This document shows positions 46,426 to 53,810 of a stretch of 64,000 nt of DNA, in pieces; position 1 is the first letter of the stretch; each line of letters starts with the position of its first letter. The notes beneath the pieces were generated by a model, which saw only the letters and a list, made by a program, of their open reading frames with translations, was not told the origin of the DNA and made no database searches. The translations under genes were made by a program, and so were the position numbers. The DNA lies in assembly GCA_963729325.1 (NCBI GenBank), contig CAVSNS010000053.1:62001-126000 (forward strand). The letters are read 5' to 3'. Source of the stretch: JABCYV01 sp963729325. Lineage in GTDB: Bacteria; Acidobacteriota; Terriglobia; Terriglobales; Acidobacteriaceae.

Positions 46426-47142
46426 TCAACTTTTATCAAGTCCCACTTTCTTGATGTACTCCTCCACTTGCGGATCCACAAACTTCTTTAACGACCGCTT
46501 TTCCGCTATGGCTTTCCGGATGGCCGTGGCCGAGACCCGTTGATGCACATTGTCCAGCAGATGCACCGTCACTCCGTTCAACGCCAGATCCCCTTTCGCA
46601 GGTTGCTTAGCGAACGGCTGGGTCACGGCTTCCGATGGTCGCAGACTTCGCGGCAGCGCGTTGGCCAGATCGGCCAGTGAGTATCCAGGACGGCTGGCCA
46701 CGATGAATTCGCATGCGCGAAACAGGGCCTCAGCCTCATGCCACTTGGCGATTTCATCGAAGGCATCGACGCCGATCAAAAAGAACAGGCGGTCACTCTT
46801 TTTGAGGGAGAGCTTCAACCGCCGGACCGTGTCGATGCTGTAATTCGGCCTTACAATAGCTGGCTCCTTTTGCTGCCCCTTGCCGCGCTTCTCTTCGATA
46901 GGGACTGTATTCGGAGCTTCCAAAAGGGACGGCACGAATGTCTTGTTGCCCATTGTCGCCAAAGCGACCATGGCATAACGATGGAAATATGGCGTGAGTG
47001 GTTGCCGATGCTTGTGAGGAGGAACGTTGGCCGGAACAAAATAGATGCGCGCCAGATGAAAGCGCTGCTGGGCCGCCCGAGCCAATGCAATATGCCCCTT
47101 GTGAATGGGATCGAACGTTCCGCCGAAAAGACCGATGTTCAT
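46426..47142 (-). CDS. nadD: Nicotinate-nucleotide adenylyltransferase
   Basis: 238 residues. The nucleotidyltransferase signature GLFGGTFDPIHKGHIALARA opens the protein and the closing SATAIRKAIAE matches the ISSTxIR motif; RLFFLIGVDAFDEIAKWHEA lies between. It makes deamido-NAD from nicotinate mononucleotide and ATP. First gene of the nadD-rsfS-rlmH set. A 20-residue insert around 75-95 (IEEKRGKGQQKE) is slightly unusual. Confidence 0.94.
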   Translation of the reverse strand: MNIGLFGGTFDPIHKGHIALARAAQQRFHLARIYFVPANVPPHKHRQPLTPYFHRYAMVALATMGNKTFVPSLLEAPNTVPIEEKRGKGQQKEPAIVRPNYSIDTVRRLKLSLKKSDRLFFLIGVDAFDEIAKWHEAEALFRACEFIVASRPGYSLADLANALPRSLRPSEAVTQPFAKQPAKGDLALNGVTVHLLDNVHQRVSATAIRKAIAEKRSLKKFVDPQVEEYIKKVGLDKS

Positions 47143-47286
47143 TTTGTTGCAGCGCGCCTATTCCGCGGGATGCTGGCGAAAGGTTGCCTGCTCAGATTCT
47201 TCCTGATGGTCATTGGCAACTGGGCACTCATCGCATGAACTCCCGTAACTCGCGGTCTCCCATTTTGGGAATTACAGTGGAGTTGT

Positions 47287-49554
47287 ATGCGAGTGAAGCT
47301 CCCCCTTCTCCGCACACGTTTCATTCCTCCGGCTCGGGCCCCCATACTCCGATACGGAGTTGCCCTCCTCAGCACGATTCTCGCGTTGATTCCCGCGTTC
47401 CTGCTTTCGGACATCGTCGAGAGCCGACTCGTCGTCTTCGCCGTCGCTATCATGGTCAGCGCCTGGTACGGTGGCTGGAAACCCGGCCTGGCTGCCACTG
47501 CATTTGCCCTTACAGTCAGCGCTTATTTCTCTTTGGCTGGCGCCCATACCCAGGCCGAGTATCGCCAAGCCATCATACATCTCACGCTCTTTGTGTTCGT
47601 CGCCGCCCTGATTTGCTCATTCAACGCGGCCCTTCGTTCAGCGCAGGAAGCATTGCGCCGCTCCGAAGTAAATTTCCGCTCCCTGGTGACCAACGCTCCT
47701 TACGGTGTCTGTCGCTGTTCTTCCGCCGGTATTATTCTCGACGTGAACCCGGCGCTGGTGACCATGTTGGGTTACGGATCCGGGGCCGAACTAATGGGAA
47801 CCAACCTCGCCAATCTCTACGCCGACTCCCAACAATGGTTCAGCCTGGCCGACTACTTTCGCGCTCTGCAAAAATTTGACGGACTGGTCGCCGAGTGGAG
47901 AAAGAAGGATGGCAGTTCCATCATCTTGCGGCTCTCCGGACGCGCCATGCGCGGTGAGAAAAAAGCCATATTCTTTGAGCTGTTCACCGAAGACGTGACC
48001 GAACGACGGGCGCTGGAGCAGCAACTCCGTCAGGCCCAGAAAATGGAAGCCATTGGGCGGCTCGCTGGTGGCATTGCGCACGACTTCAACAATCTGCTCA
48101 TGGTGATCTCCGGTTACAGCGAGTTTTTACTGGAACGCATCGGCCCTGACCCAGCTCTCCGCGCGCCCGCCCAGGAAATCGCCAACGCCGCCGAGCGCGC
48201 AACCGGCCTCACTCGCCAGCTTCTCGCGTTTAGCCGCAAACAGATGCTGGCGCCCAAGGTATTGGATCTCAACGGCGTCGTCACCGAAAACCTGAAAATG
48301 TTAACCCGGCTGATCGGCGAGGACATTGACCTGGTCATGGTTCCGGGCGCGGAACTGGGCGCAGTCAAAGCCGATCCCGGCCAGATCGAACAAGTCATCA
48401 TGAACCTGGCGGTGAACGCCCGCGACGCTATGCCTCACGGCGGCAAGCTGACCATTGAGACCGCCAACGTCACGCTCGACGAAAATTACGCCCGTTTTCA
48501 CGCCCCGGTGAAGCCGGGTGAGTACGTGATGCTGGCTATCAGCGACACCGGTCTGGGTATGGATAATGAAACTCAGTCCCACATCTTTGAACCGTTTTTC
48601 ACCACCAAGGGACCGCGAGGCACCGGCCTCGGGCTGTCAACCGTCTACGGCATCGTCAAACAGAGTGAAGGCTACATCTGGGTTTACAGCGAACACGGCA
48701 AGGGGACGTCCTTTAAGGTCTATCTGCCGCAAGTGAGCGCAACCGGGGAAATGGTTGCGCTTCAGCCTGGCGTCGCCGCCTCAAAACCTGGGCAAGGCGA
48801 TGAAACTATCCTACTGGTTGAAGATGAACCCAATCTTCGCCGGCTTGCCCGCCAGGCTCTGGAGAGCCAAGGTTATTCGGTGCTCGACGCCCCCGACGGC
48901 GCCAGCGCAATTCAAGTTTCCAACTCTCATCAAGGCCCCATTCATCTGCTGTTGACCGACGTCATCATGCCAGGAATGAACGGGCGCGAACTGGCTCTGC
49001 GCATCTCCTCGCTGCGGCCCGAAGCCAGGGTGCTTTATATGTCGGGCTACACCGAGAATGCGATCGGCCACAACGGCACGCTGGACGAGGGCATCACCCT
49101 TCTCCAGAAGCCCTTTACCCTCCCCGCCCTGAAAGCCAAGGTGCGGGAGGTGCTCGACACACCGCTCCCCCAGGAGGTCACGATGTCTGCTCGCTTTGCA
49201 GGAACAGGTCGCGCCCGGGAAAAGCTCTCTCCCTTCCGCGCCCAGCGCTTCAAACTTCAATTGCCGTTGAAATACCGCCAGCTCGGAGAAAACGACTGGC
49301 GCGCCGGCACCACCGAAAACATCAGCCGCTCGGGAATGCTGTTCCGGGCGGAAGAAGCGATTCCACCCAATGTGCAGCTCGAAATCAATCTCGTTCTGCC
49401 TGCGGAAATCGCAGGACTATCGGCGGCAGAAGTCGTTTGCCGGGGCGAGATAGTGCGCACCGTGGAAGCCGATTCATCGACTGTGCACCCCGCTCTCGCC
49501 GCAAAAATCCTGCAATATCACTTCCAGCACGGCTCTCAAATTCCGGAGGCGTGA
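47287..49554 (+). CDS. Membrane hybrid histidine kinase: DUF4118-like helices, PAS, kinase, receiver, PilZ
   Basis: 755 residues, ATG 47287 with GTGGAG 4-5 bases upstream. Order: KdpD-like helices (about 22-115), PAS (125-245), HisKA with the phospho-His265 in GGIAHDFNNL, HATPase (N378, SDTGLGMD at 419-426, GTGLGLST at 446-452), receiver with Asp513 and phospho-accepting Asp558 (LLLTDVIMPGMNG) and Lys608, then a C-terminal PilZ-like domain (about 650-745) with RAQRF and NISRSG (678-683). The final domain suggests an output or input tied to cyclic di-GMP; the arginine motif is a variant, so binding is uncertain. No partner response regulator is adjacent. A bidirectional hairpin follows. Confidence 0.9.
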   Translation: MRVKLPLLRTRFIPPARAPILRYGVALLSTILALIPAFLLSDIVESRLVVFAVAIMVSAWYGGWKPGLAATAFALTVSAYFSLAGAHTQAEYRQAIIHLTLFVFVAALICSFNAALRSAQEALRRSEVNFRSLVTNAPYGVCRCSSAGIILDVNPALVTMLGYGSGAELMGTNLANLYADSQQWFSLADYFRALQKFDGLVAEWRKKDGSSIILRLSGRAMRGEKKAIFFELFTEDVTERRALEQQLRQAQKMEAIGRLAGGIAHDFNNLLMVISGYSEFLLERIGPDPALRAPAQEIANAAERATGLTRQLLAFSRKQMLAPKVLDLNGVVTENLKMLTRLIGEDIDLVMVPGAELGAVKADPGQIEQVIMNLAVNARDAMPHGGKLTIETANVTLDENYARFHAPVKPGEYVMLAISDTGLGMDNETQSHIFEPFFTTKGPRGTGLGLSTVYGIVKQSEGYIWVYSEHGKGTSFKVYLPQVSATGEMVALQPGVAASKPGQGDETILLVEDEPNLRRLARQALESQGYSVLDAPDGASAIQVSNSHQGPIHLLLTDVIMPGMNGRELALRISSLRPEARVLYMSGYTENAIGHNGTLDEGITLLQKPFTLPALKAKVREVLDTPLPQEVTMSARFAGTGRAREKLSPFRAQRFKLQLPLKYRQLGENDWRAGTTENISRSGMLFRAEEAIPPNVQLEINLVLPAEIAGLSAAEVVCRGEIVRTVEADSSTVHPALAAKILQYHFQHGSQIPEA

Positions 49555-49561
49555 ACCCGAA

Positions 49562-49597
49562 AAGACAAGAGGCGGCCATTTCGGCCGCCTTATGTCT
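49562..49597. terminator. Bidirectional terminator-like hairpin between the kinase and obgE
   Basis: AGGCGGCC (49570-49577) and GGCCGCCT (49583-49590) pair perfectly around ATTTC; the outer AGACA and TGTCT can extend the stem. It sits between the convergent kinase and obgE genes. T-rich tails are short on both sides. Confidence 0.6.
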
Positions 49598-49668
49598 GCT
49601 CTGAGAACTGAGAACCATGAACTGAGAACTGGGTTATTTAGGTACGCCCCTTGGCATCTTGTTCAGGT

Positions 49669-50709
49669 CTATTCCTGATGACCCACCACCGAAGCTTGAA
49701 GCCTGACTTCTTCAACCTTCTCGGCCATCGCGTACATTAAATCGTCAATCCCTTTGCCGGTGACCGCGGAAATTGGAAACAGTTCCAGGCCTTTCGTCTT
49801 GCAATACCGCCGGAGTTTCATCAGCTTCTCCTTGTTCGCAACATCCATCTTGGACCCCACCACGATCATCGGCTTTTTTTCGAGATTTGCGCCGAAACTG
49901 GCCAATTCTTCGTTGATCACTTCCACATCTTTCGCGGGATCAGGCCTGCCGCTAGCATCCGAAATATCAACAAGATGCACCAGCAATCGCGTGCGCTCGA
50001 TATGTCGTAGAAACTGTGTGCCCAACCCGGCACCCTTGTGCGCGCCTTCAATCAGCCCTGGAATGTCGGCTACTACAAAACTTTTCTCCTCGGGCGGCTT
50101 ACCGACCATCACCACACCCAAGTTTGGCTGCAGCGTGGTAAAGGGATAATCAGCGATCTTAGGCCGAGCCGCGGAGATGCGCGAGATCAGCGTCGATTTC
50201 CCCACATTCGGATATCCCACTAGGCCGACATCCGCGAGCAGTTTCAACTCCAGCCGGAAGGTCCGTTCTTCTCCCGGCCGGCCATCTTCGTGCTCACGCG
50301 GTGCTTGATGGGTCGAAGTTGCAAACCGCGCATTCCCTCGCCCGCCACGCCCGCCCTGGGCAATAACGATCCGTTCATCCGGTCGGGAGAAATCGTGGAC
50401 TTTGTCGTCCGTGTCAGCGTCGTACACAATCGTCCCTACCGGGACTTTCAGAAGAACGTCGACACCTTCGCGTCCCGTTCGGTTGGAGCCTTCTCCGTGC
50501 CGCCCGCGCTGGGCCTTGTACTCTGGATTAAAACGGAAATGCACCAACGTGTTGTGACGTTCGCTCGATTCCATGATGACGTCGCCGCCCTTGCCGCCGT
50601 CCCCACCCGACGGACCTCCGCGTGGAACAAACTTCTCCCGCCGGAAGGCCATGCAGCCATTGCCACCGTCACCAGCCTTGACTCGAATTGTGGCTTCATC
50701 GATGAACAC
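49669..50709 (-). CDS. obgE: GTPase ObgE/CgtA
   Basis: 346 residues from GTG 50709, the point where the conserved Obg domain starts (VFIDEATIRVKAGDGGNGC); the frame stays open upstream through repeat-like sequence and a terminator, so longer starts are unlikely. Glycine-rich Obg fold (FVPRGGPSGGDGGKGGDV), then G1 GYPNVGKSTLI, G3 DIPGLIEGAHKGAGLG, G4-like GSKMD. Ribosome-assembly and stress GTPase. Follows rplU-rpmA in the standard order. Intact. Confidence 0.95.
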   Translation of the reverse strand: MFIDEATIRVKAGDGGNGCMAFRREKFVPRGGPSGGDGGKGGDVIMESSERHNTLVHFRFNPEYKAQRGRHGEGSNRTGREGVDVLLKVPVGTIVYDADTDDKVHDFSRPDERIVIAQGGRGGRGNARFATSTHQAPREHEDGRPGEERTFRLELKLLADVGLVGYPNVGKSTLISRISAARPKIADYPFTTLQPNLGVVMVGKPPEEKSFVVADIPGLIEGAHKGAGLGTQFLRHIERTRLLVHLVDISDASGRPDPAKDVEVINEELASFGANLEKKPMIVVGSKMDVANKEKLMKLRRYCKTKGLELFPISAVTGKGIDDLMYAMAEKVEEVRLQASVVGHQE

Positions 50710-50763
50710 TTGAATAGACCGCGTGGGGACGGGCGCTCTCGCTTCGGCAGAAATAGGAGCGCA

Positions 50764-50792
50764 CAAAAAAGCCTCGACCCATAGCCGAGGCT
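50764..50792 (-). terminator. Intrinsic terminator between rpmA and obgE
   Basis: On the minus strand AGCCTCG, a 9-base loop, CGAGGCT, then TTTTTT: a classic rho-independent terminator about 55 bp after the rpmA stop. It implies that much of the rplU-rpmA transcript ends before obgE. Confidence 0.85.
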
Positions 50793-50845
50793 GCTGGCCG
50801 CGCTTCAAGCTCGCCGCGGCCTTCTGTCTAACTTTATGACGGCGT

Positions 50846-51109
50846 CTACTTCGCTGCCAGCGGCTCAATCATCACGAACTTGCCCATCGAGCCCTTGTCC
50901 AGGAACTTGATGCGCCCACTGATTTTGGCGAAGAGTGTGTCGTCTTTGCCACGGCCGACGTTGAGTCCTGGCTTCACCCTCGTGCCCCTCTGGCGCACGA
51001 TGATGGTGCCGCCCGGGACCACCTGTCCGCCAAAAGCTTTAAAGCCCAGCCGCTGCGCATTCGAATCGCGCCCATTTCGTGAAGTGCCTTGTCCTTTTTT
51101 ATGTGCCAT
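50846..51109 (-). CDS. rpmA: Ribosomal protein bL27
   Basis: 87 residues from ATG 51109 with GGGAG 6 bases upstream. Opens MAHKKGQGTSRNGRDSNAQR and contains QVVPGGTIIVRQRGT and GKDDTLFAKISGRIKF, all diagnostic. The N terminus reaches the peptidyl-transferase centre. It follows rplU after a 105-bp gap that contains one dispersed repeat and a good ribosome site. Confidence 0.96.
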   Translation of the reverse strand: MAHKKGQGTSRNGRDSNAQRLGFKAFGGQVVPGGTIIVRQRGTRVKPGLNVGRGKDDTLFAKISGRIKFLDKGSMGKFVMIEPLAAK

Positions 51110-51142
51110 AGATAACTCCCAATCTCTGTCTTCAATATCTCT

Positions 51143-51203
51143 GTCATCCCGAGCGGAGTTCTTGTCTCCGCGAAGCGAAGACAAGACGCAGTCGAGGGAC
51201 CTT
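51143..51203 (-). repeat. Palindrome-bearing repeat inside the rplU-rpmA operon
   Basis: Plus-strand arms GTCATCCCGAGCGGAG and GTCGAGGGACCTT enclose an inner inverted repeat TCTTGTCT / AGACAAGA (51160-51167, 51179-51186). It lies between two co-oriented ribosomal protein genes. Confidence 0.8.
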
Positions 51204-51214
51204 GTGTATGACTT

Positions 51215-51700
51215 TTATTTTTTCTTTTTCGGCGCGGCCTTCTTCGCCGCGGGCTTCTTGGCCGCAACCTTCTTCGCCGGATGCGCTTTCGCCACTTTGG
51301 CTTCGGCCTTTGGCGCTTCTTCTACTACCGCAGCTTTCACCGGCTTCGGCTTGGCTTCCTTTTTCTGCAGTTCAGGTGCTTGAAACTTCTGCCCGTCGAA
51401 AGCGATCTCGGTGATGCGCACCGCCGTGTATCCCTGGCGATGCCCGCGCAGCTTCTTGTACTGCTTCTTGCGCTTATAGTGAAAAACCAGGATCTTCGCG
51501 CCGCGTCCCTGTTCCACCACCTCGCCGACAACGCGTGCTTCCGATTGCGGCCGTCCGATCTGGCCCGGCTCTCCAGAGACCGCCAGCACATCGCTGAACT
51601 CAATCTTCCCCTTGGTGCCATTGCCCTGGTTTTCCAGTCGAATCACATCGCCGGGCGCCACCCGGTACTGCTTTCCACCGGCGCGGATGACCGCATACAT
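51215..51700 (-). CDS. rplU: Ribosomal protein bL21 with Lys/Ala-rich tail
   Basis: 161 residues from ATG 51700, chosen because GGAGG lies 7 bases upstream; an ATG 6 bases earlier would be too close. The bL21 core (MYAVIRAGGKQYRVAPGDVI ... FHYKRKKQYKKLRGHRQGYT) occupies about the first 103 residues. Then comes an extension of nearly 60 residues, rich in Lys, Ala and Pro (KKVAAKKPAAKKAAPKKKK), like histone H1 tails. Core role: large-subunit protein that binds 23S rRNA. The tail is probably disordered. Confidence 0.95.
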   Translation of the reverse strand: MYAVIRAGGKQYRVAPGDVIRLENQGNGTKGKIEFSDVLAVSGEPGQIGRPQSEARVVGEVVEQGRGAKILVFHYKRKKQYKKLRGHRQGYTAVRITEIAFDGQKFQAPELQKKEAKPKPVKAAVVEEAPKAEAKVAKAHPAKKVAAKKPAAKKAAPKKKK

Positions 51701-52063
51701 ACTCATGCCTCCGTCCAATCAAATCCCCGCGGCGCAATACCGCAGTGCTGAATATTGTGCTTGCTGCTTTCCGCGTCGGCGCTCTCAGCAACGATGGCGG
51801 GCGGCTCCAGAACGGAGCTGCGAGTACAGGCAAACCCATCTATCTTAGCGTGTGGCGTCGAAAAGCGTCAAACCTGGGGCTGAGAATTTTGAATAGTGGC
51901 GTGGAGAGCTGCGTATCCGGCGAGGCTTCCACGCGAGATCCCTCGTTCCGCCGGAAAAACGGCTGCGCTCGGGATGACGCCACTGAGGTAACGCCGGCAG
52001 TGTAGCCCTTTGTGGTTTTTCTATTCCTGTGCGACAATCTTTCGCCGGATCGGAGGAAACCCA
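51701..52063. other. Gap between rplU and the SnoaL-like gene
   Basis: 363 bp without a credible gene. It must hold the divergent promoters for rplU (minus) and the SnoaL-like gene (plus), but I see no strong boxes. One dispersed repeat copy lies at 51932-51978. Confidence 0.6.
51932..51978 (-). repeat. Dispersed repeat copy, same subfamily as 59752-59800
   Basis: Read on the minus strand: GTCATCCCGAGCGCAGCCG, a T run, CGGCGGAACGAGGGATCTCG. Apart from a few bases it matches 59752-59800 in the other orientation, including the CCG...CGG inner stem. Confidence 0.8.
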
Positions 52064-52547
52064 ATGCCGAAGCGCCTTTTGACGGTTTTGATCTGCGTCC
52101 TCGCCCTCAGTCTTTCAAGCTTTGCCACATCCAAGAAGCCTGCCAAGAAGGCAGCGTCCAACGGTCCGCTTCCTGACAAAGCCTATCTGCAGAAAATATG
52201 GGATGGTTGGAGCACTCTTGACCCCTCGAAAGTGGCCGAGTTCTATGCCCAGGGGCAGCACGTCTTTTTTGACATCGCTCCCGTCAAGTACGACAGTTGG
52301 GATGACGTACGACAAGGGAGTACGCAACGTTCTGGCAGGTTATAAGAGCGCCAGGTTCGACGTGAATGATGATGCCCAAATTCACGCCGCAGGAGAATAT
52401 GCCTGGGGCACGGCAACATTGAAGTCAGACATGACGCAGAAGTCGGGCAAGCGCGAGTTAGCCACCTTCCGCTGGACCGTCGTGTTTGAAAAGCAGGACG
52501 GAAAATGGCTCATCGTGCATGAGCACGTGTCCGTACCTTCGCAGTAG
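52064..52547 (+). CDS. Secreted SnoaL/NTF2-like (DUF4440-type) protein, one frameshift
   Basis: 160 residues after removing one base near 52309. ATG 52064 follows GGAGG by 7 bases. Signal peptide LLTVLICVLALSLSSFA, a short Lys-rich spacer, then an NTF2-like cone fold (YLQKIWDGWSTLDPSKVAEF ... LATFRWTVVFEKQDGKWLIV). Such domains bind small ligands or form dimer pockets; function not assignable. Confidence 0.75.
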
Positions 52548-52571
52548 TGTCCTGGCTCATTGCGGCCGGAC

Positions 52572-53225
52572 TCACTCGCAAAGGGCAAAAGCCCGCACCG
52601 GAAACGACGTTCCCCCGCGGACCGCCGGCGGCGCGGCAAAGAAGCGGAAGTTTCGCCCGATGAGCTGCTCGAGACCCCGGAGATGCTCTACGATCGGAAT
52701 ACCCGCTGCCAGCAGCACAGTGTGGGCCGGCCGCGACGGATCGTTCATATTATCGATGTTGGCGCAATCGATTCCGGCCAGCGCCGCTCCCGAATTGACC
52801 AGGTGTTCACAAGCCGCGCCCGTCAGATAAGGCCCGGACCGAAAATAGCCATCCGAACCCCAGCGCCGCGACCATCCCGTATGAACCAGGACAGCCTTTC
52901 CCCGCAGCGCGATTCCGGAAAAGATTCGCTCTTCGATCGGTCCGTCTTCCGGAGCAGTCACCAACACTCCGGTCAGATCGACGAGCCGATCCAGGGACAC
53001 GTCAGCGAGGTCGGCCCCATTTGGATAGCGATGAAAAGGAGCATCCACATAGGTGCCGGTGTTGCCAGCGAACTCATATGTGGCAATTTGGAAACTCGTT
53101 CCCGGCGAGTAGTGGGTATGTTTTCCGGCATCACCATGTGCCAGGAACGTATGAAACCGCGGCACCGGCAGACCCGGATACGCCGGCATATCCGGCTCCA
53201 GCCGGTGGCTCAGATCGACGATCAT
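52572..53225 (-). CDS. Cyclase / kynurenine-formamidase-like metal hydrolase with variant metal motif
   Basis: 217 residues, normal for the Cyclase family (PF04199). Opens MIVDLSHRLEPDMPAYPGLP; the metal motif that is HxGTHxDxPxH in arylformamidase appears as NTGTYVDAPFH (55-65), keeping Asp61 and His65 but replacing the first two histidines with Asn and Tyr. GIDCANIDNMNDP and AAPPAVRGGTSFPVRAFA complete the fold. It may bind metal differently or act on another substrate; kynurenine formamidase activity should not be assumed. Confidence 0.8.
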   Translation of the reverse strand: MIVDLSHRLEPDMPAYPGLPVPRFHTFLAHGDAGKHTHYSPGTSFQIATYEFAGNTGTYVDAPFHRYPNGADLADVSLDRLVDLTGVLVTAPEDGPIEERIFSGIALRGKAVLVHTGWSRRWGSDGYFRSGPYLTGAACEHLVNSGAALAGIDCANIDNMNDPSRPAHTVLLAAGIPIVEHLRGLEQLIGRNFRFFAAPPAVRGGTSFPVRAFALCE

Positions 53226-53267
53226 GCCAGGTTAGACGATATAACAGGCCGAATGTTGCAGCAGGCG

Positions 53268-53660
53268 TTATGTCCCGGTCGCGGTTCGCGGTTCTGAGGA
53301 AAAACGGTCGCGGACCTGGTTGCCGAAATCGTGCACCTTGTCCGCCAGGTTGCCGCGCGTTTCCTCTCCGCTGGCTGGCGCGAGCAGCATTCCCACGCCC
53401 ACCCCGACTCCAACTCCCGCCACGAAGGCGAATGTCTGGCTCAATACAGAATGATCCTCGCCTCGAATCATGTCCGTAGCGCGGCTCACGCGATCGGATG
53501 CCATCTCGTAACGGTCGCGCGCTTTGTCCCGCAGGTCTTGTGCCCGGTCCTTCAAGTCGTCGACGACGCTGTCCGAAACCCGATCGCGCAAGGGGTCGAG
53601 CAGCAACACGCCGGCGCCCAGCAGAAGATTCAGCAGATTCTTTTTAGTACGCATTCTCAT
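53268..53660 (-). CDS. YtxH-domain protein
   Basis: 130 residues. Basic N terminus (RMRTKKNLLNLLLGAGVLLL), amphipathic charged helix (DDLKDRAQDLRDKARDRYEM), then the glycine-rich helix FVAGVGVGVGVGMLLAPASG followed by EETR, which is the YtxH signature. Such proteins sit at the inner membrane and are linked to general stress in other bacteria. Located between gyrA and the cyclase on the same strand. Confidence 0.82.
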   Translation of the reverse strand: MRMRTKKNLLNLLLGAGVLLLDPLRDRVSDSVVDDLKDRAQDLRDKARDRYEMASDRVSRATDMIRGEDHSVLSQTFAFVAGVGVGVGVGMLLAPASGEETRGNLADKVHDFGNQVRDRFSSEPRTATGT

Positions 53661-53810
53661 GGTGATTTCTCCCTACGAGTAGACTCGTCGTTATCAAGAT
53701 GCCGAAAAGCGGCGAAGCGTTGGCGTCTGTGGAGAAAGTCGTGAGGCTGCAGCTCAAAGCCTGTTTCCTAGGCGTGAGCTATCGATTCCACTTGACTCTG
53801 TATGGCCTGC

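Noticed and set aside
52560..53297. 245-codon plus-strand frame opposite the cyclase gene
   Set aside because: The minus-strand frame has a complete cyclase fold; the plus frame reads as Arg/Pro-rich noise.
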